Positions 35,808-44,451 of a DNA stretch of 64,000 bases are shown one piece after another. The notes beneath the pieces are model-generated. The model made no database searches. It saw only the letters and a program-made list of their open reading frames with translations, and was not told the DNA's origin. Numbering within the stretch: position 1 is the first letter of the stretch; each line of letters starts with the position of its first letter. The DNA comes from Antarcticimicrobium sediminis (GTDB taxonomy: Bacteria; Pseudomonadota; Alphaproteobacteria; Rhodobacterales; Rhodobacteraceae). The translations under genes and the position numbers were made by a program. The stretch covers positions 62,001-126,000 of the forward strand of contig NZ_SMFP01000006.1 of assembly GCF_004348975.1 (NCBI RefSeq), written 5' to 3'.

Positions 35808-37415
35808 ATGATTCAGAAAAAGGTAGCCCTTAGGGCTTCGCTTGGCTCGGCGGCACTCTGTGCGCTGAGTGTCATGACGACGGGAGCCGCCTCGGCAGAA
35901 GACGCGCCGAAGCATGGTGGCACCGCGATCATTCACATGGCCTCGGAACAGCGCGCGCTCAACCCCGCGCTGCGGGCCTCGACGGGCGTCTACAACATCA
36001 CCGGCAAGATCATGGAGCCGCTGATCGACAAAAGCTATGACGGTTACGAGCCGGTTCTGGCGACCGAATGGTCGACCTCGGACGATGGCAAGCACATCAC
36101 CGTCAAGCTGCGCGAAGGCGTCAAATGGCACGACGGCGAACCGTTCACCTGTGCTGACGTGTCCTTTTCGGCGATGGAGCTGTGGAAAAAACTGCTGAAC
36201 TATTCCAGCACGCTGCAACAGAACCTCGACTCGGTCGATTGCACCGATGATTTCACCGCCGTCTTCAACTATTCCAAGCCGATGCCTTTGAGCCTGTTCG
36301 TGGCGGCGATGCCCGACCTTGGTCATCCGGTGGCCAAGCACCTGTATGAAGGCACCGACATTCTGAAGAACCCGTACAACACGGCTCCAGTCGGGACCGG
36401 CCCGTTCAAATTCGTCGAATATGAGCGTGGCCAGTATGTGATGGCGGAACGCAACCCGGACTACTGGCGCGGCGAGGAATTCCCGTATCTTGACCGGATC
36501 GTCTGGCGCTTCATTCGCGACAAATCAGCCGCCGCTGCCGCACTGGAATCGGGTGAAGTACACGAGTCCGGCTTCAACGGCGTGTCGATGTCCGATATCG
36601 AGCGGTTGTCCAAGGATGAGCGTTTCGAAGTTGGCACCATGGGCTATGAGAACAACGTCGCCCACTCCACCGTCGAGTTCAATCACCGCAACCCGATCAT
36701 GGCCGATCTGAAGGTGCGCCAGGCGATGTATCATGGGCTGGACATCGACTACGCGATCAAGACGATCATGCGTGGCTTTGCCAAGCCGGGCCGGGGTCCA
36801 GTTCCGTCTGCGGGTGGGGCGAACTACACCGATCAGGTCACCACCTATGACTATGATCCGGAACTGGCCATGAAGATGCTCGACGAGGCCGGCTATCCGG
36901 TCAAGGATGACGGGTTCCGCTTCCATCTGCGTCACCGTCCGGCACCGTGGGGCGAGTACACCCAGCTTTGGGGTGAGTATTATGCCCAGGCGATGCGGGA
37001 AATTGGTATCGACGTCGAGATCCTGACCAACGATGCGCCCGGTTTCCTGAACGGGGTCTATCGCGACTATGACTTCGACACCGCCAACGGCTGGCACCAG
37101 TTCCGTTCGGACCCGGCTGTTTCGACCATGGTCTGGCTGCGCTCCGGCGCTCCCGCCGGCACCCCTTGGTCGAACCAGTTCGGCTGGCAGTCCGACGAGA
37201 TGGACACGATGATCGACGAGGCCCAGGCCGAGCTCGACCCGGAAAAGCGCGCCGCCGACTATCACGCGATCCAGGCCAAATCGATGGACGAGATCCCGGT
37301 GATTTTCGCGATCGAGCATCCCTTCATCTCGGTCACGTCGACCAAGCTGAAGAACCACCACAACACGCCGCGCTGGAACTCTTCCAGCTGGTATGACCTC
37401 TGGCTCGACGAGTAA
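35808..37415 (+). CDS. Dipeptide/opine-type ABC transporter periplasmic binding protein
   Basis: A 535-residue SBP family 5 protein. The signal peptide runs through LGSAALCALSVMTTGAASAE and the mature part starts near EDAPKHGGTAIIHMASEQRA. Family features are KLREGVKWHDGEPFTCADVS, YNTAPVGTGPFKFVEYERGQ and KVRQAMYHGLDIDYAIKTIM. It starts the long plus-strand operon through the M20 gene at 45618. The ATG at 35808 follows AACAGGGAGTCAGAT. A paralogous transporter lies at 7.8-12.9 kb, but the two binding proteins differ clearly, so the ligands are probably different. Confidence 0.95.
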   Translation: MIQKKVALRASLGSAALCALSVMTTGAASAEDAPKHGGTAIIHMASEQRALNPALRASTGVYNITGKIMEPLIDKSYDGYEPVLATEWSTSDDGKHITVKLREGVKWHDGEPFTCADVSFSAMELWKKLLNYSSTLQQNLDSVDCTDDFTAVFNYSKPMPLSLFVAAMPDLGHPVAKHLYEGTDILKNPYNTAPVGTGPFKFVEYERGQYVMAERNPDYWRGEEFPYLDRIVWRFIRDKSAAAAALESGEVHESGFNGVSMSDIERLSKDERFEVGTMGYENNVAHSTVEFNHRNPIMADLKVRQAMYHGLDIDYAIKTIMRGFAKPGRGPVPSAGGANYTDQVTTYDYDPELAMKMLDEAGYPVKDDGFRFHLRHRPAPWGEYTQLWGEYYAQAMREIGIDVEILTNDAPGFLNGVYRDYDFDTANGWHQFRSDPAVSTMVWLRSGAPAGTPWSNQFGWQSDEMDTMIDEAQAELDPEKRAADYHAIQAKSMDEIPVIFAIEHPFISVTSTKLKNHHNTPRWNSSSWYDLWLDE

Positions 37416-37423
37416 TCGCGCCC

Positions 37424-37450
37424 GCCGTGCCCGGAGGTTCCGGGCACGGC
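37424..37450 (+). other. Intercistronic stem-loop after the binding-protein gene
   Basis: GCCGTGCCCGG (37424-37434) and CCGGGCACGGC (37440-37450) form a perfect 11-base stem with an AGGTT loop, but no U-tract follows. It lies 8 bases after the stop codon and 20 before the permease start, so it probably stabilises the upstream message or gives partial termination. Confidence 0.7.
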
Positions 37451-37470
37451 ATCAATATCCGGAGCACATG

Positions 37471-38460
37471 ATGACGCTACACCTCCCCCCGATACTCACT
37501 TACGCCCTGCGCCGACTGGTGCAGGCGGTGCCCGTGATCGTGCTGATCATGATCGGCACCTTTCTTCTTCTCAAGCTGGCGCCGGGCGATACCGTGGATG
37601 CGCTGGTCGGCGACATGGGGGGCGCTGACGCGGCCTATATCGCGCGGTTGCGGACCGAATACGGGCTGGATCAGCCCGTCTGGGTGCAGCTTTGGCTCTA
37701 TATGGTGAAGCTCGTGCAGTTCGATTTCGGCTGGTCCTTTGTCTATGAGGAGTCGGTCGCGACGATCCTGCTGGAGCGTCTGGGCACCACCTTGATGCTG
37801 ATGGCAACCTCGCTGTCGATCGCCTTTACGGTGGGCTGTTTTCTGGGCGCGTTCGCGGCACGCCGGGCCTATTCGTTGACGGACAACGTGATTTCGACGG
37901 TTGGGTTGGTGTTCTATGCCACGCCAAGTTTCTTTCTGTCGCTGATGATGATCCTGCTGTTTTCGGTCCAGCTGGGCTGGTTGCCGGTGGGGGGCATCAA
38001 GACGGTGGCCGGGTTCTATACCGGCTGGGATCATGTGGTGGACGTGGCGCGACATCTGATCATGCCGACGGCGGCGCTGTCGCTGATCTATCTTTCGTTT
38101 TACCTGCGGCTGATGCGCGCCTCGGTGCTTGAGGTTGCCGATCTGGATTTCGTGCGGACGGCGCGGGCCAAGGGTGCCGGCGAGACCCGGCTGATGGTCC
38201 ACCACATCATGCGCAACGCGCTGTTGCCGGTGATCACGCTGCTGGGGATGCAATTCTCGACCGTTCTGGGTGGCTCCGTGGTGGTGGAAACCATCTTCTC
38301 GCTGCCGGGGCTCGGACAGCTGGCCTATCAGTCCGTTATCCAACGCGACATGAACATGTTGATGGGCATCATTTTTCTCTGCGCGATCATCGTCGTGGTC
38401 GTGAATTTCCTCACCGACCTGCTCTATGCGCGTCTCGACTCGAGGATCGAACTGGCATGA
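37471..38460 (+). CDS. Dipeptide-type ABC transporter permease (DppB family)
   Basis: A 329-residue permease with six predicted helices. The N-terminal TFLLLKLAPGDTVDALVGDM, the WLYMVKLVQFDFGWSFVYEE stretch and the loop FVRTARAKGAGETRLMVHHI followed by MRNALLPV identify the DppB/OppB group. Two adjacent ATG codons (37468, 37471) are possible; the second has better spacing from GGAG. Its stop overlaps the next permease gene (ATGA). Confidence 0.94.
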   Translation: MTLHLPPILTYALRRLVQAVPVIVLIMIGTFLLLKLAPGDTVDALVGDMGGADAAYIARLRTEYGLDQPVWVQLWLYMVKLVQFDFGWSFVYEESVATILLERLGTTLMLMATSLSIAFTVGCFLGAFAARRAYSLTDNVISTVGLVFYATPSFFLSLMMILLFSVQLGWLPVGGIKTVAGFYTGWDHVVDVARHLIMPTAALSLIYLSFYLRLMRASVLEVADLDFVRTARAKGAGETRLMVHHIMRNALLPVITLLGMQFSTVLGGSVVVETIFSLPGLGQLAYQSVIQRDMNMLMGIIFLCAIIVVVVNFLTDLLYARLDSRIELA

Positions 38461-39332
38461 CCCTTCTCACAACCGAACTTCCCAAACCTGAACCGCATCG
38501 CGCCGTGCTGCTGTGGCGTCGTTTCGCCCGCAACCGGGCCGCGCTTCTGGGGCTTGTCATCTTTGTGGTCGTGCTGATCATGGCCGCCACCGCCGGGCTG
38601 ATCGAGCCAACCGATCCGTTGCGCCGCGCTGGCGTGCCCCTGACCAAACCCTTTGTCGACTGGGCAACCCCGCTGGGCACAGACCAACTGGGCCGCGACA
38701 TCCTTGCAAGCCTGTTTTACGGTGCGCGGATTTCGCTGCTGGTTGGTGTGCTGGCGACATTGCTGTCGATTGGCATTGGCGTGGTTATCGGCGCGGTGTC
38801 CGGCTATTTTGGCGGCTGGATCGACGATGTTCTGATGCGCACCACCGAGGCGTTTCAGACCATCCCGAACTTTGTGCTGCTGCTGGCGCTGGTGGCGATC
38901 CTTGGCTCGTCGATCGAATATATCACCGTGGCCATCGCCATCGTTTCCTGGACCGCGCCGGCGCGGATGGTGCGGGCCGAGTTCATGTCGCTGCGGGGAC
39001 GTGAATTCGTCGATGCCGCGCGCAATCTCGGGGTCTCCAACACCGCGATCATCTTCCGCGAGATCCTGCCCAATGCCCTGCCGCCCATCGTGGTCTATGC
39101 CTCGGTCATCATGGCGCTGTCGATCCTGCTGGAAAGCGCGCTGGCCTTTCTGGGCCTTGGCGATCCCAACCATGCGAGCTGGGGCAACATGATCGGCCAG
39201 GGGCGCGCCGTGTTGCGCTCCGATTGGTACTGTGCCGCGATCCCGGGCACCGCCATCATCCTGACTGTGCTGTCGTTCTCGCTGCTGGGCGAGGGGCTGA
39301 ACGACGCGCTCAATCCGAGGCAGAAGAAATGA
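38457..39332 (+). CDS. Dipeptide-type ABC transporter permease (DppC family)
   Basis: A 291-residue permease that partners the preceding DppB protein. It has the N-terminal helix FARNRAALLGLVIFVVVLIM, the LGTDQLGRDILASLFYGARI segment and the cytoplasmic loop FVDAARNLGVSNTAIIFREI followed by LPNALPPI. Start and stop overlap its neighbours by four bases on both sides, so the three ABC genes are translated as a coupled unit. Confidence 0.95.
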   Translation: MTLLTTELPKPEPHRAVLLWRRFARNRAALLGLVIFVVVLIMAATAGLIEPTDPLRRAGVPLTKPFVDWATPLGTDQLGRDILASLFYGARISLLVGVLATLLSIGIGVVIGAVSGYFGGWIDDVLMRTTEAFQTIPNFVLLLALVAILGSSIEYITVAIAIVSWTAPARMVRAEFMSLRGREFVDAARNLGVSNTAIIFREILPNALPPIVVYASVIMALSILLESALAFLGLGDPNHASWGNMIGQGRAVLRSDWYCAAIPGTAIILTVLSFSLLGEGLNDALNPRQKK

Positions 39333-40972
39333 ACGGCAACACCCCCGTATTGGAGATCAAGGGTCTGCGCATTGCGCTGCCCAAAGGCGCCGACCGGCCC
39401 TATGCACTTGATGGGCTCGACCTGACTGTCAACCCGGGCGAGATCGTCTGTCTGGTGGGCGAGAGCGGCTCTGGCAAATCGCTGACCGCTGGCGCCATCA
39501 TGCGGCTGTTGCCGGAACCGCATGTGCATGTCGCCGACGGCGCAATTCGGTTCGAGGGCGAGGATCTGCTCGCCCTGTCCGAGGCCCGGATGAAGGCCAT
39601 TCGCGGCGACCGGATCGCGCAGATCTTTCAGGAACCGATGACGGCGCTGAACCCGCAGAAATCCGTGGGATGGCAGCTTGACGAGGTGTTGCGCCTGCAT
39701 ACCGAGCTGGGCAAGTCAGACCGCAAGGCGCGCGTCATCGAGATGTTGGAACGGGTCAAGATCCCCGACCCGGCGTCGGCCTATAATGCCTATCCGCATC
39801 AGATCTCGGGCGGTCAAAGGCAGCGGGTGATGATCGCGATGGCGCTGTCCTTGTCGCCGCGTCTGATCATCGCCGATGAACCCACCACCGCGCTGGATGT
39901 GACGACCCAGTTGGAGATCTTGCGCCTGATCCGCGAATTGCAGGAGCAGGACGGCGCCGGGGTTCTGTTCATCACCCATGATTTCGGCGTCGTGGCCGAG
40001 ATCGCCGACAAGGTGGCCGTGCTGTGCAAGGGCGAACTGGTCGAACAAGGCCCGGCGCAGCAGATTCTGAACCGGCCACAGCATTCTTATACGCAAGCGC
40101 TGATCGCGGCGATTCCGGCGCTGACGCCGCCAGCCCCACGGGATTTCACCGGGGCGCCGGTGGTTCTGGAGGCAAAGGGGCTGGTCAAGACCTTTGCCGC
40201 GCGGGGCGGGATGTTCAGCGGCAAGCGCAAGGCGGTCAAGGCGGTCTCGGATCTGTCCTTTGTCCTGCGTCGGGGCGAGACGCTGGGCGTTGTCGGCGAA
40301 AGCGGGTCGGGCAAGACCACGGTGTCGCGCATCGTTACCCGGCTGCTTGAATCCGACACCGGTTCGGTCACCGTCGAGGGCACCGATCTGCTGGCCTGTT
40401 CGCCGCGGGAACTGCGCAGGATGCGTCAGTATATCCAGATGGTGTTTCAGGATCCGATGGCCTCGCTCAACCCGCGCAAACGGGTCGAGGCGCTAATCGC
40501 GCAGGGGCCGATCGTGCATGGCGTCGATCCTAAGGAGGCGCGGGAGCGGGCGCGCAAGTTGCTGGAGCTGGTGGAACTGTCCCCCGCCGCCGCCAGCCGG
40601 TTCCCGCATGAGTTCTCGGGCGGTCAGCGGCAACGCATCGGTATCGCCCGCGCGCTGGCGATGGAGCCGCGGGTGATCGTGGCGGATGAACCGGTTTCGG
40701 CGCTGGATGTTTCGGTTCAGGCGCAGGTGCTGAAACTGCTGGGCGATCTGCGCGACCGGCTGGATCTGTCGCTGCTTTTCGTGACGCACGATCTGCGCGT
40801 TGCGGCACAGCTTTGCGACCGGCTGATCGTGATGCAGAAGGGCGAAATTGTCGAGACCGGCGTGACGGCGGAAATCTTTGCCGATCCGCAGCACCCCTAT
40901 ACCCGAAAGCTGCTCGATTCGATCCCCGGGCGCGGCTGGACACCTCCGGTCATTCGCCCGGACGCAGCCTGA
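39329..40972 (+). CDS. Fused dual ATPase of the second dipeptide-type ABC transporter
   Basis: A 547-residue tandem ATPase (DppD-DppF type). Walker A GESGSGKS appears in the first half and GESGSGKT in the second; signatures are SGGQRQRVMIAMAL and [14 protein letters not shown], with Walker [11 protein letters not shown] and DEPVSALDVS. The start is the ATG at 39329 overlapping the DppC stop; an upstream frame from 39224 is an overlap artefact. The C-terminal codons lie in a 21-bp tandem duplication. Confidence 0.95.
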   Translation: MNGNTPVLEIKGLRIALPKGADRPYALDGLDLTVNPGEIVCLVGESGSGKSLTAGAIMRLLPEPHVHVADGAIRFEGEDLLALSEARMKAIRGDRIAQIFQEPMTALNPQKSVGWQLDEVLRLHTELGKSDRKARVIEMLERVKIPDPASAYNAYPHQISGGQRQRVMIAMALSLSPRLIIADEPTTALDVTTQLEILRLIRELQEQDGAGVLFITHDFGVVAEIADKVAVLCKGELVEQGPAQQILNRPQHSYTQALIAAIPALTPPAPRDFTGAPVVLEAKGLVKTFAARGGMFSGKRKAVKAVSDLSFVLRRGETLGVVGESGSGKTTVSRIVTRLLESDTGSVTVEGTDLLACSPRELRRMRQYIQMVFQDPMASLNPRKRVEALIAQGPIVHGVDPKEARERARKLLELVELSPAAASRFPHEFSGGQRQRIGIARALAMEPRVIVADEPVSALDVSVQAQVLKLLGDLRDRLDLSLLFVTHDLRVAAQLCDRLIVMQKGEIVETGVTAEIFADPQHPYTRKLLDSIPGRGWTPPVIRPDAA

Positions 40973-40997
40973 CAGACCCCGGACGCAGCCTGACAGA
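40957..40997. repeat. 21-bp tandem duplication spanning the ATPase stop codon
   Basis: CCCGGACGCAGCCTGACAGA is present at 40957-40976 and, one base later, at 40978-40997. The first copy contains the TGA stop of the ATPase gene. Because the period is 21 bases, the second copy repeats the last codons and stop in the same frame but after termination. It looks like a recent slippage event. Confidence 0.85.
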
Positions 40998-41008
40998 AAG
41001 AGAAACTG

Positions 41009-42664
41009 ATGAGCATGCAATTCGACGATATCCGCCACGCCCTGATCGGCGAAGGCGTTGCGATCCCGGGTCCGTTTGGCCCGCGGGCGCTGATCTATGC
41101 CGATTATGTGGCCTCGGGGCGCTCGCTCGATTTTATCGAAGAGACGATCCGCACCCAAGTCCTGCCGTTCTATGGCAATACCCATACCGAGACCTCCTTT
41201 ACCGGGCGCCGTACCACCCAGCTGCGCGAACTGGCCCGCGATGCGGTGCGCGAAGGTGTCGGCGCGGATGACGATCATGCGGTGATCTTTGCCGGAGCCG
41301 GGACCACCGCCGCCTCGGACAAACTGGTGCGGGCGTTGCAGATGGGCGGCGCGGCAGGCCAGCTTGGCCCGGATGCGGTTGTTTTCGTGGGCCCGTATGA
41401 GCACCACTCCAACGATCTGCCGTGGCGCGAGAGCGGCGCGCAACTGGTGCGTATCCCGCTGGACGCCTCGGGCGGGGTCTGTCTGAGCACGCTCAAGGCC
41501 GAGCTGGAGGCGCATCGCGATGCGCCGCTGATCGTGGGTGCCTTTTCGGCGGCCTCGAACGTGACCGGGGTGCGCACGGATATTCGGGCCGTGGCCATGG
41601 CCCTGCACGCCGTGGGCGGCTGGTGCGTGATCGACTTTGCCGCAGCTGCGCCCTATGTCGCCATTTCGCTGGCCGAAAGCGCGCCGGGCGCGGGGGATCG
41701 GATTGACGCGGCTTTTGTTTCGCCGCACAAATTTCCCGGCGGCCCCGGAGCCTCGGGCCTTCTGATCGCGGATCGCGGGTTGATGAGCACCGCGCGGCCT
41801 ACTGTTGTCGGGGGCGGCACCGTGGCTTTCGTCACGCCTGAGGATCATCAATATGTGTCGTCGATCGAGGCACGAGAAGAGGCAGGCACCCCGTCGATTG
41901 TCGAGAACATCCGCGCCGGGATGGTGATGGCGCTGAAAACCGATCTGGGCGCCGAGGCGATCGAGGCGCGCGAGAGCCAGCTTTCGCGGCGTCTGGAAGA
42001 GGCCATTGTCGGCATTCCGGGGATCGAGTTGTTGGGTCCACGCAACGCGCAGCGTCTGGGGATCTTTTCCTTCAATATCCGGGTTGGCGCCCGCGTGTTG
42101 CATCATGGCTTTGTGGTGGCCCTGCTCAATGACCTGTTCGGCATCCAGGCGCGCGGCGGCTGTTCCTGTGCCGGGCCCTATGGTCATGCGCTGCTGGAGA
42201 TCGACAGGGCGCAATCGCTTCGTCATTCCGATGCTGTGAACCGGGGGCTTGGTGTCTTGCGTCCGGGCTGGGTGCGGTTGGGGGTCAACTACTTTTTCTC
42301 GGAAGAAGATGTGGACCGCATCGCGCGCGCGCTGGAGTTCATTGCCCATGAGGGCGCGGGCCTGTTGCCACTGTATGAGCTTGATGCGGCGGAAAGCATG
42401 TGGCGTGCCCGGCGTCCGGTGACAGATGAAGTCCCGGCGCGGCTGTCCGATCTCTGGACCCACCCGGCGGTCCCGCTGTCGCAAACCCCCGACATGGACA
42501 CCTGTCTTGCGCAGGCGCGGGCGCTGTCGCACGAGGGCCGGACGCAGGAGGCCGTGGCGACCACCTTTGACAGGGCCGATGACGAGGATCTGCGCTGGTT
42601 CTGGCTGCCGCAAGAGGCCGCCGAGGCGCTGAACACCACCACCGAAATGGAGTATCAGGCATGA
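41009..42664 (+). CDS. Class V PLP-dependent enzyme (cysteine desulfurase/aminotransferase-like)
   Basis: A 551-residue fold type I PLP protein of aminotransferase class V, about 130 residues longer than IscS/SufS at its C-terminus. PLP features are FAGAGTTAASDKLVRAL, the DFAAAAPYV aspartate and SPHKFPGGPGASG with the Schiff-base lysine. RGGCSCAGPYG places two cysteines at the position of the desulfurase catalytic loop, but whether it acts as desulfurase, lyase or transaminase cannot be told. The C-terminal region (about 430-551) has no recognised motif. It is the first enzyme after the transporter genes and overlaps the DAO gene (ATGA), so it probably acts on the imported compound. Confidence 0.85.
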   Translation: MSMQFDDIRHALIGEGVAIPGPFGPRALIYADYVASGRSLDFIEETIRTQVLPFYGNTHTETSFTGRRTTQLRELARDAVREGVGADDDHAVIFAGAGTTAASDKLVRALQMGGAAGQLGPDAVVFVGPYEHHSNDLPWRESGAQLVRIPLDASGGVCLSTLKAELEAHRDAPLIVGAFSAASNVTGVRTDIRAVAMALHAVGGWCVIDFAAAAPYVAISLAESAPGAGDRIDAAFVSPHKFPGGPGASGLLIADRGLMSTARPTVVGGGTVAFVTPEDHQYVSSIEAREEAGTPSIVENIRAGMVMALKTDLGAEAIEARESQLSRRLEEAIVGIPGIELLGPRNAQRLGIFSFNIRVGARVLHHGFVVALLNDLFGIQARGGCSCAGPYGHALLEIDRAQSLRHSDAVNRGLGVLRPGWVRLGVNYFFSEEDVDRIARALEFIAHEGAGLLPLYELDAAESMWRARRPVTDEVPARLSDLWTHPAVPLSQTPDMDTCLAQARALSHEGRTQEAVATTFDRADDEDLRWFWLPQEAAEALNTTTEMEYQA

Positions 42665-43965
42665 GTGGAAAGGTAGCCTTCCCACCGTCGATCTGGGCCG
42701 CGACCGCACCCGAACGGGTCACGGCCCCCCACCTCAAAACGGATATCGAGACCGACACCGTCGTGATCGGCGGTGGCTTTTCCGGCCTGTCGGCGGCGCT
42801 GCATCTGGCGCGCGAAGGCGGCAATGTGGTGGTGCTGGAGGGCGAGGCCGTGGGCTGGGGTGCCTCGGGTCGCAACAATGGTCAGGTGATCCCGACGCTG
42901 ACCTCGGCCGAACCCGACGCTTGGGTTGGTCGCTATGGCGAGACCGGGCGCCGTTTTGCCGAAATGATCGGCCAGAGCGCGGCCACGGTCTTTGACATCA
43001 TCCGCCGCGAAGGCATCAATGCCGAGGCCGAGCAGGCGGGTTGGTTTCAGCCGGCGCATTCGCCGGGACGGGTGAAGCTGATGCAAAAACGCGCCGAGGC
43101 CTGGACCCGTTTCGGGTTGGATATCGAGGTTCTTGATCGCGCGCAGACTACGGATCTGCTGGGGTCTGATTTCTGGTATGGCGGCATTCTGGCGCCGTCT
43201 GGCGGCCACATAAACCCGCTCGCGCTGGCGCGGGGGCTGGCGCGCGCCGTCGAACATCACGGCGGCACGATCTATGAGCAAAGCCCGGTGCAGCGGTTTG
43301 AACGCGTCGGGTCCGAATGGGTCGTGATGACCCATCATGGCCGGGTCCGGGCACGCTCGCTGATTCTGGCGACCAACACCTACACCGGGGAGTTGGTGCC
43401 GAAACTGGCCTCCAAGCTGGCCCGCTCCGTCGTGCCGGTGTTGTCGTGGCAAATGTCGACCCCACCGGTGTCGGACAATCTGCGCGCCAAGATCCTGCCC
43501 GGGCGGCAGGCGGTTTCTGACACCCGTGGGGATCTGCGGTTTTTCCGCTATGATGCCCGCAATCGTCTGATCACCGGCGGTGCGGTGATGGGCAGCTGGA
43601 AGGTCGAGGAGCGGGTTCGCGCCAAGGCGGCGCGCAATCTGGCCGAGGCATTCCCGGAACTGGGCGTGCCCGAGATGACCCATGTCTGGTCCGGCTATAT
43701 CGGCATGAACTGGGATCGCTTTCCGCGGGTTCATTCGCTGGGCCCGAATGGCTGGGCCTGGATGGGTTTCAACGGGCGCGGCGTGGCGCTGGGCGTCGCG
43801 CTGGGGCGCGAGGTGGCCCGTGCCGTCGCCGGTGAGGATCCGCGCGGTCTTGCGTTGCCGGTGACCGAACCACATCCGTTCCCGCTGCACAGCGTTGTGC
43901 GTCGGTTCGCACCGACCTACCTTGCATGGCTGCGCCGCAAGGATCTTGTAGACCCCAAACTCTGA
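42661..43965 (+). CDS. FAD-dependent amine/amino acid oxidoreductase (DAO family)
   Basis: A 434-residue flavoenzyme of the DAO family. It has the FAD-binding TVVIGGGFSGLSAALHLARE, the GWGASGRNNGQVIP stretch typical of PuuB/OrdL-like oxidases and, near the end, WSGYIGMNWDRFPRVHSLGP and GFNGRGVALGVALG. Such enzymes oxidise amines, gamma-glutamyl-amines or N-methyl amino acids. Its start is coupled to the class V enzyme. Substrate unknown; the context suggests oxidative deamination or demethylation of the imported compound. Confidence 0.88.
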   Translation: MSGKVAFPPSIWAATAPERVTAPHLKTDIETDTVVIGGGFSGLSAALHLAREGGNVVVLEGEAVGWGASGRNNGQVIPTLTSAEPDAWVGRYGETGRRFAEMIGQSAATVFDIIRREGINAEAEQAGWFQPAHSPGRVKLMQKRAEAWTRFGLDIEVLDRAQTTDLLGSDFWYGGILAPSGGHINPLALARGLARAVEHHGGTIYEQSPVQRFERVGSEWVVMTHHGRVRARSLILATNTYTGELVPKLASKLARSVVPVLSWQMSTPPVSDNLRAKILPGRQAVSDTRGDLRFFRYDARNRLITGGAVMGSWKVEERVRAKAARNLAEAFPELGVPEMTHVWSGYIGMNWDRFPRVHSLGPNGWAWMGFNGRGVALGVALGREVARAVAGEDPRGLALPVTEPHPFPLHSVVRRFAPTYLAWLRRKDLVDPKL

Positions 43966-43977
43966 ACAGGAAACACC

Positions 43978-44448
43978 ATGACAGATATTCCGATTCTGGA
44001 AATGCGCCGGATCGAGGCTGCGATCCTGAAGCATGTCTTTGACGTGATCGTGGAACGCTCTGGCCGGGAAGAGGCCGAGGCCGTAATCGGCGAGACCTGC
44101 TCGCGCTCGGCCATTGCGCAGGGGCAGGCCATGGCGGCCGGCCTCGATCATCCGGCCACGCTGGAGGATTTCGCCGCGATCCTGCCGAACTGGACCAAAG
44201 GGGGGGCGCTGGAACTGGAGCCGCTGGAAACCTCGGCCGACAAGATGGATTTCAACGTCACCCGCTGCCGCTATGCCGAGATGTACCGCGAGATGGGGGT
44301 GGGCGATATCGGTCATCTGCTGTCGTGCAACCGCGACGGCGATTTCTGCGTCGGCTACAATCCGGATATGGAATTGACCCGGACGCAGACCATCATGAAG
44401 GGCGCCAGCCATTGTGATTTTCGCTACCGGATGAAGAAAGGGGCCTGA
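43978..44448 (+). CDS. L-2-amino-thiazoline-4-carboxylate hydrolase family protein
   Basis: A 156-residue protein resembling the ATC_hydrolase family. Visible are CRYAEMYREMGVGDIGHLLS followed by CNRDGDFCVGYNPDMELTRT, with several conserved cysteines and acidic residues. The characterised pseudomonad member opens the thiazoline ring of L-2-amino-thiazoline-4-carboxylate to N-carbamoyl-L-cysteine, which a carbamoylase then cleaves. The next gene encodes an M20 amidohydrolase, so the same two-step logic may apply here. Many family members are uncharacterised, so the exact substrate should not be assumed. AGGAAACACC precedes the ATG. Confidence 0.75.
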   Translation: MTDIPILEMRRIEAAILKHVFDVIVERSGREEAEAVIGETCSRSAIAQGQAMAAGLDHPATLEDFAAILPNWTKGGALELEPLETSADKMDFNVTRCRYAEMYREMGVGDIGHLLSCNRDGDFCVGYNPDMELTRTQTIMKGASHCDFRYRMKKGA

Positions 44449-44451
44449 GCC

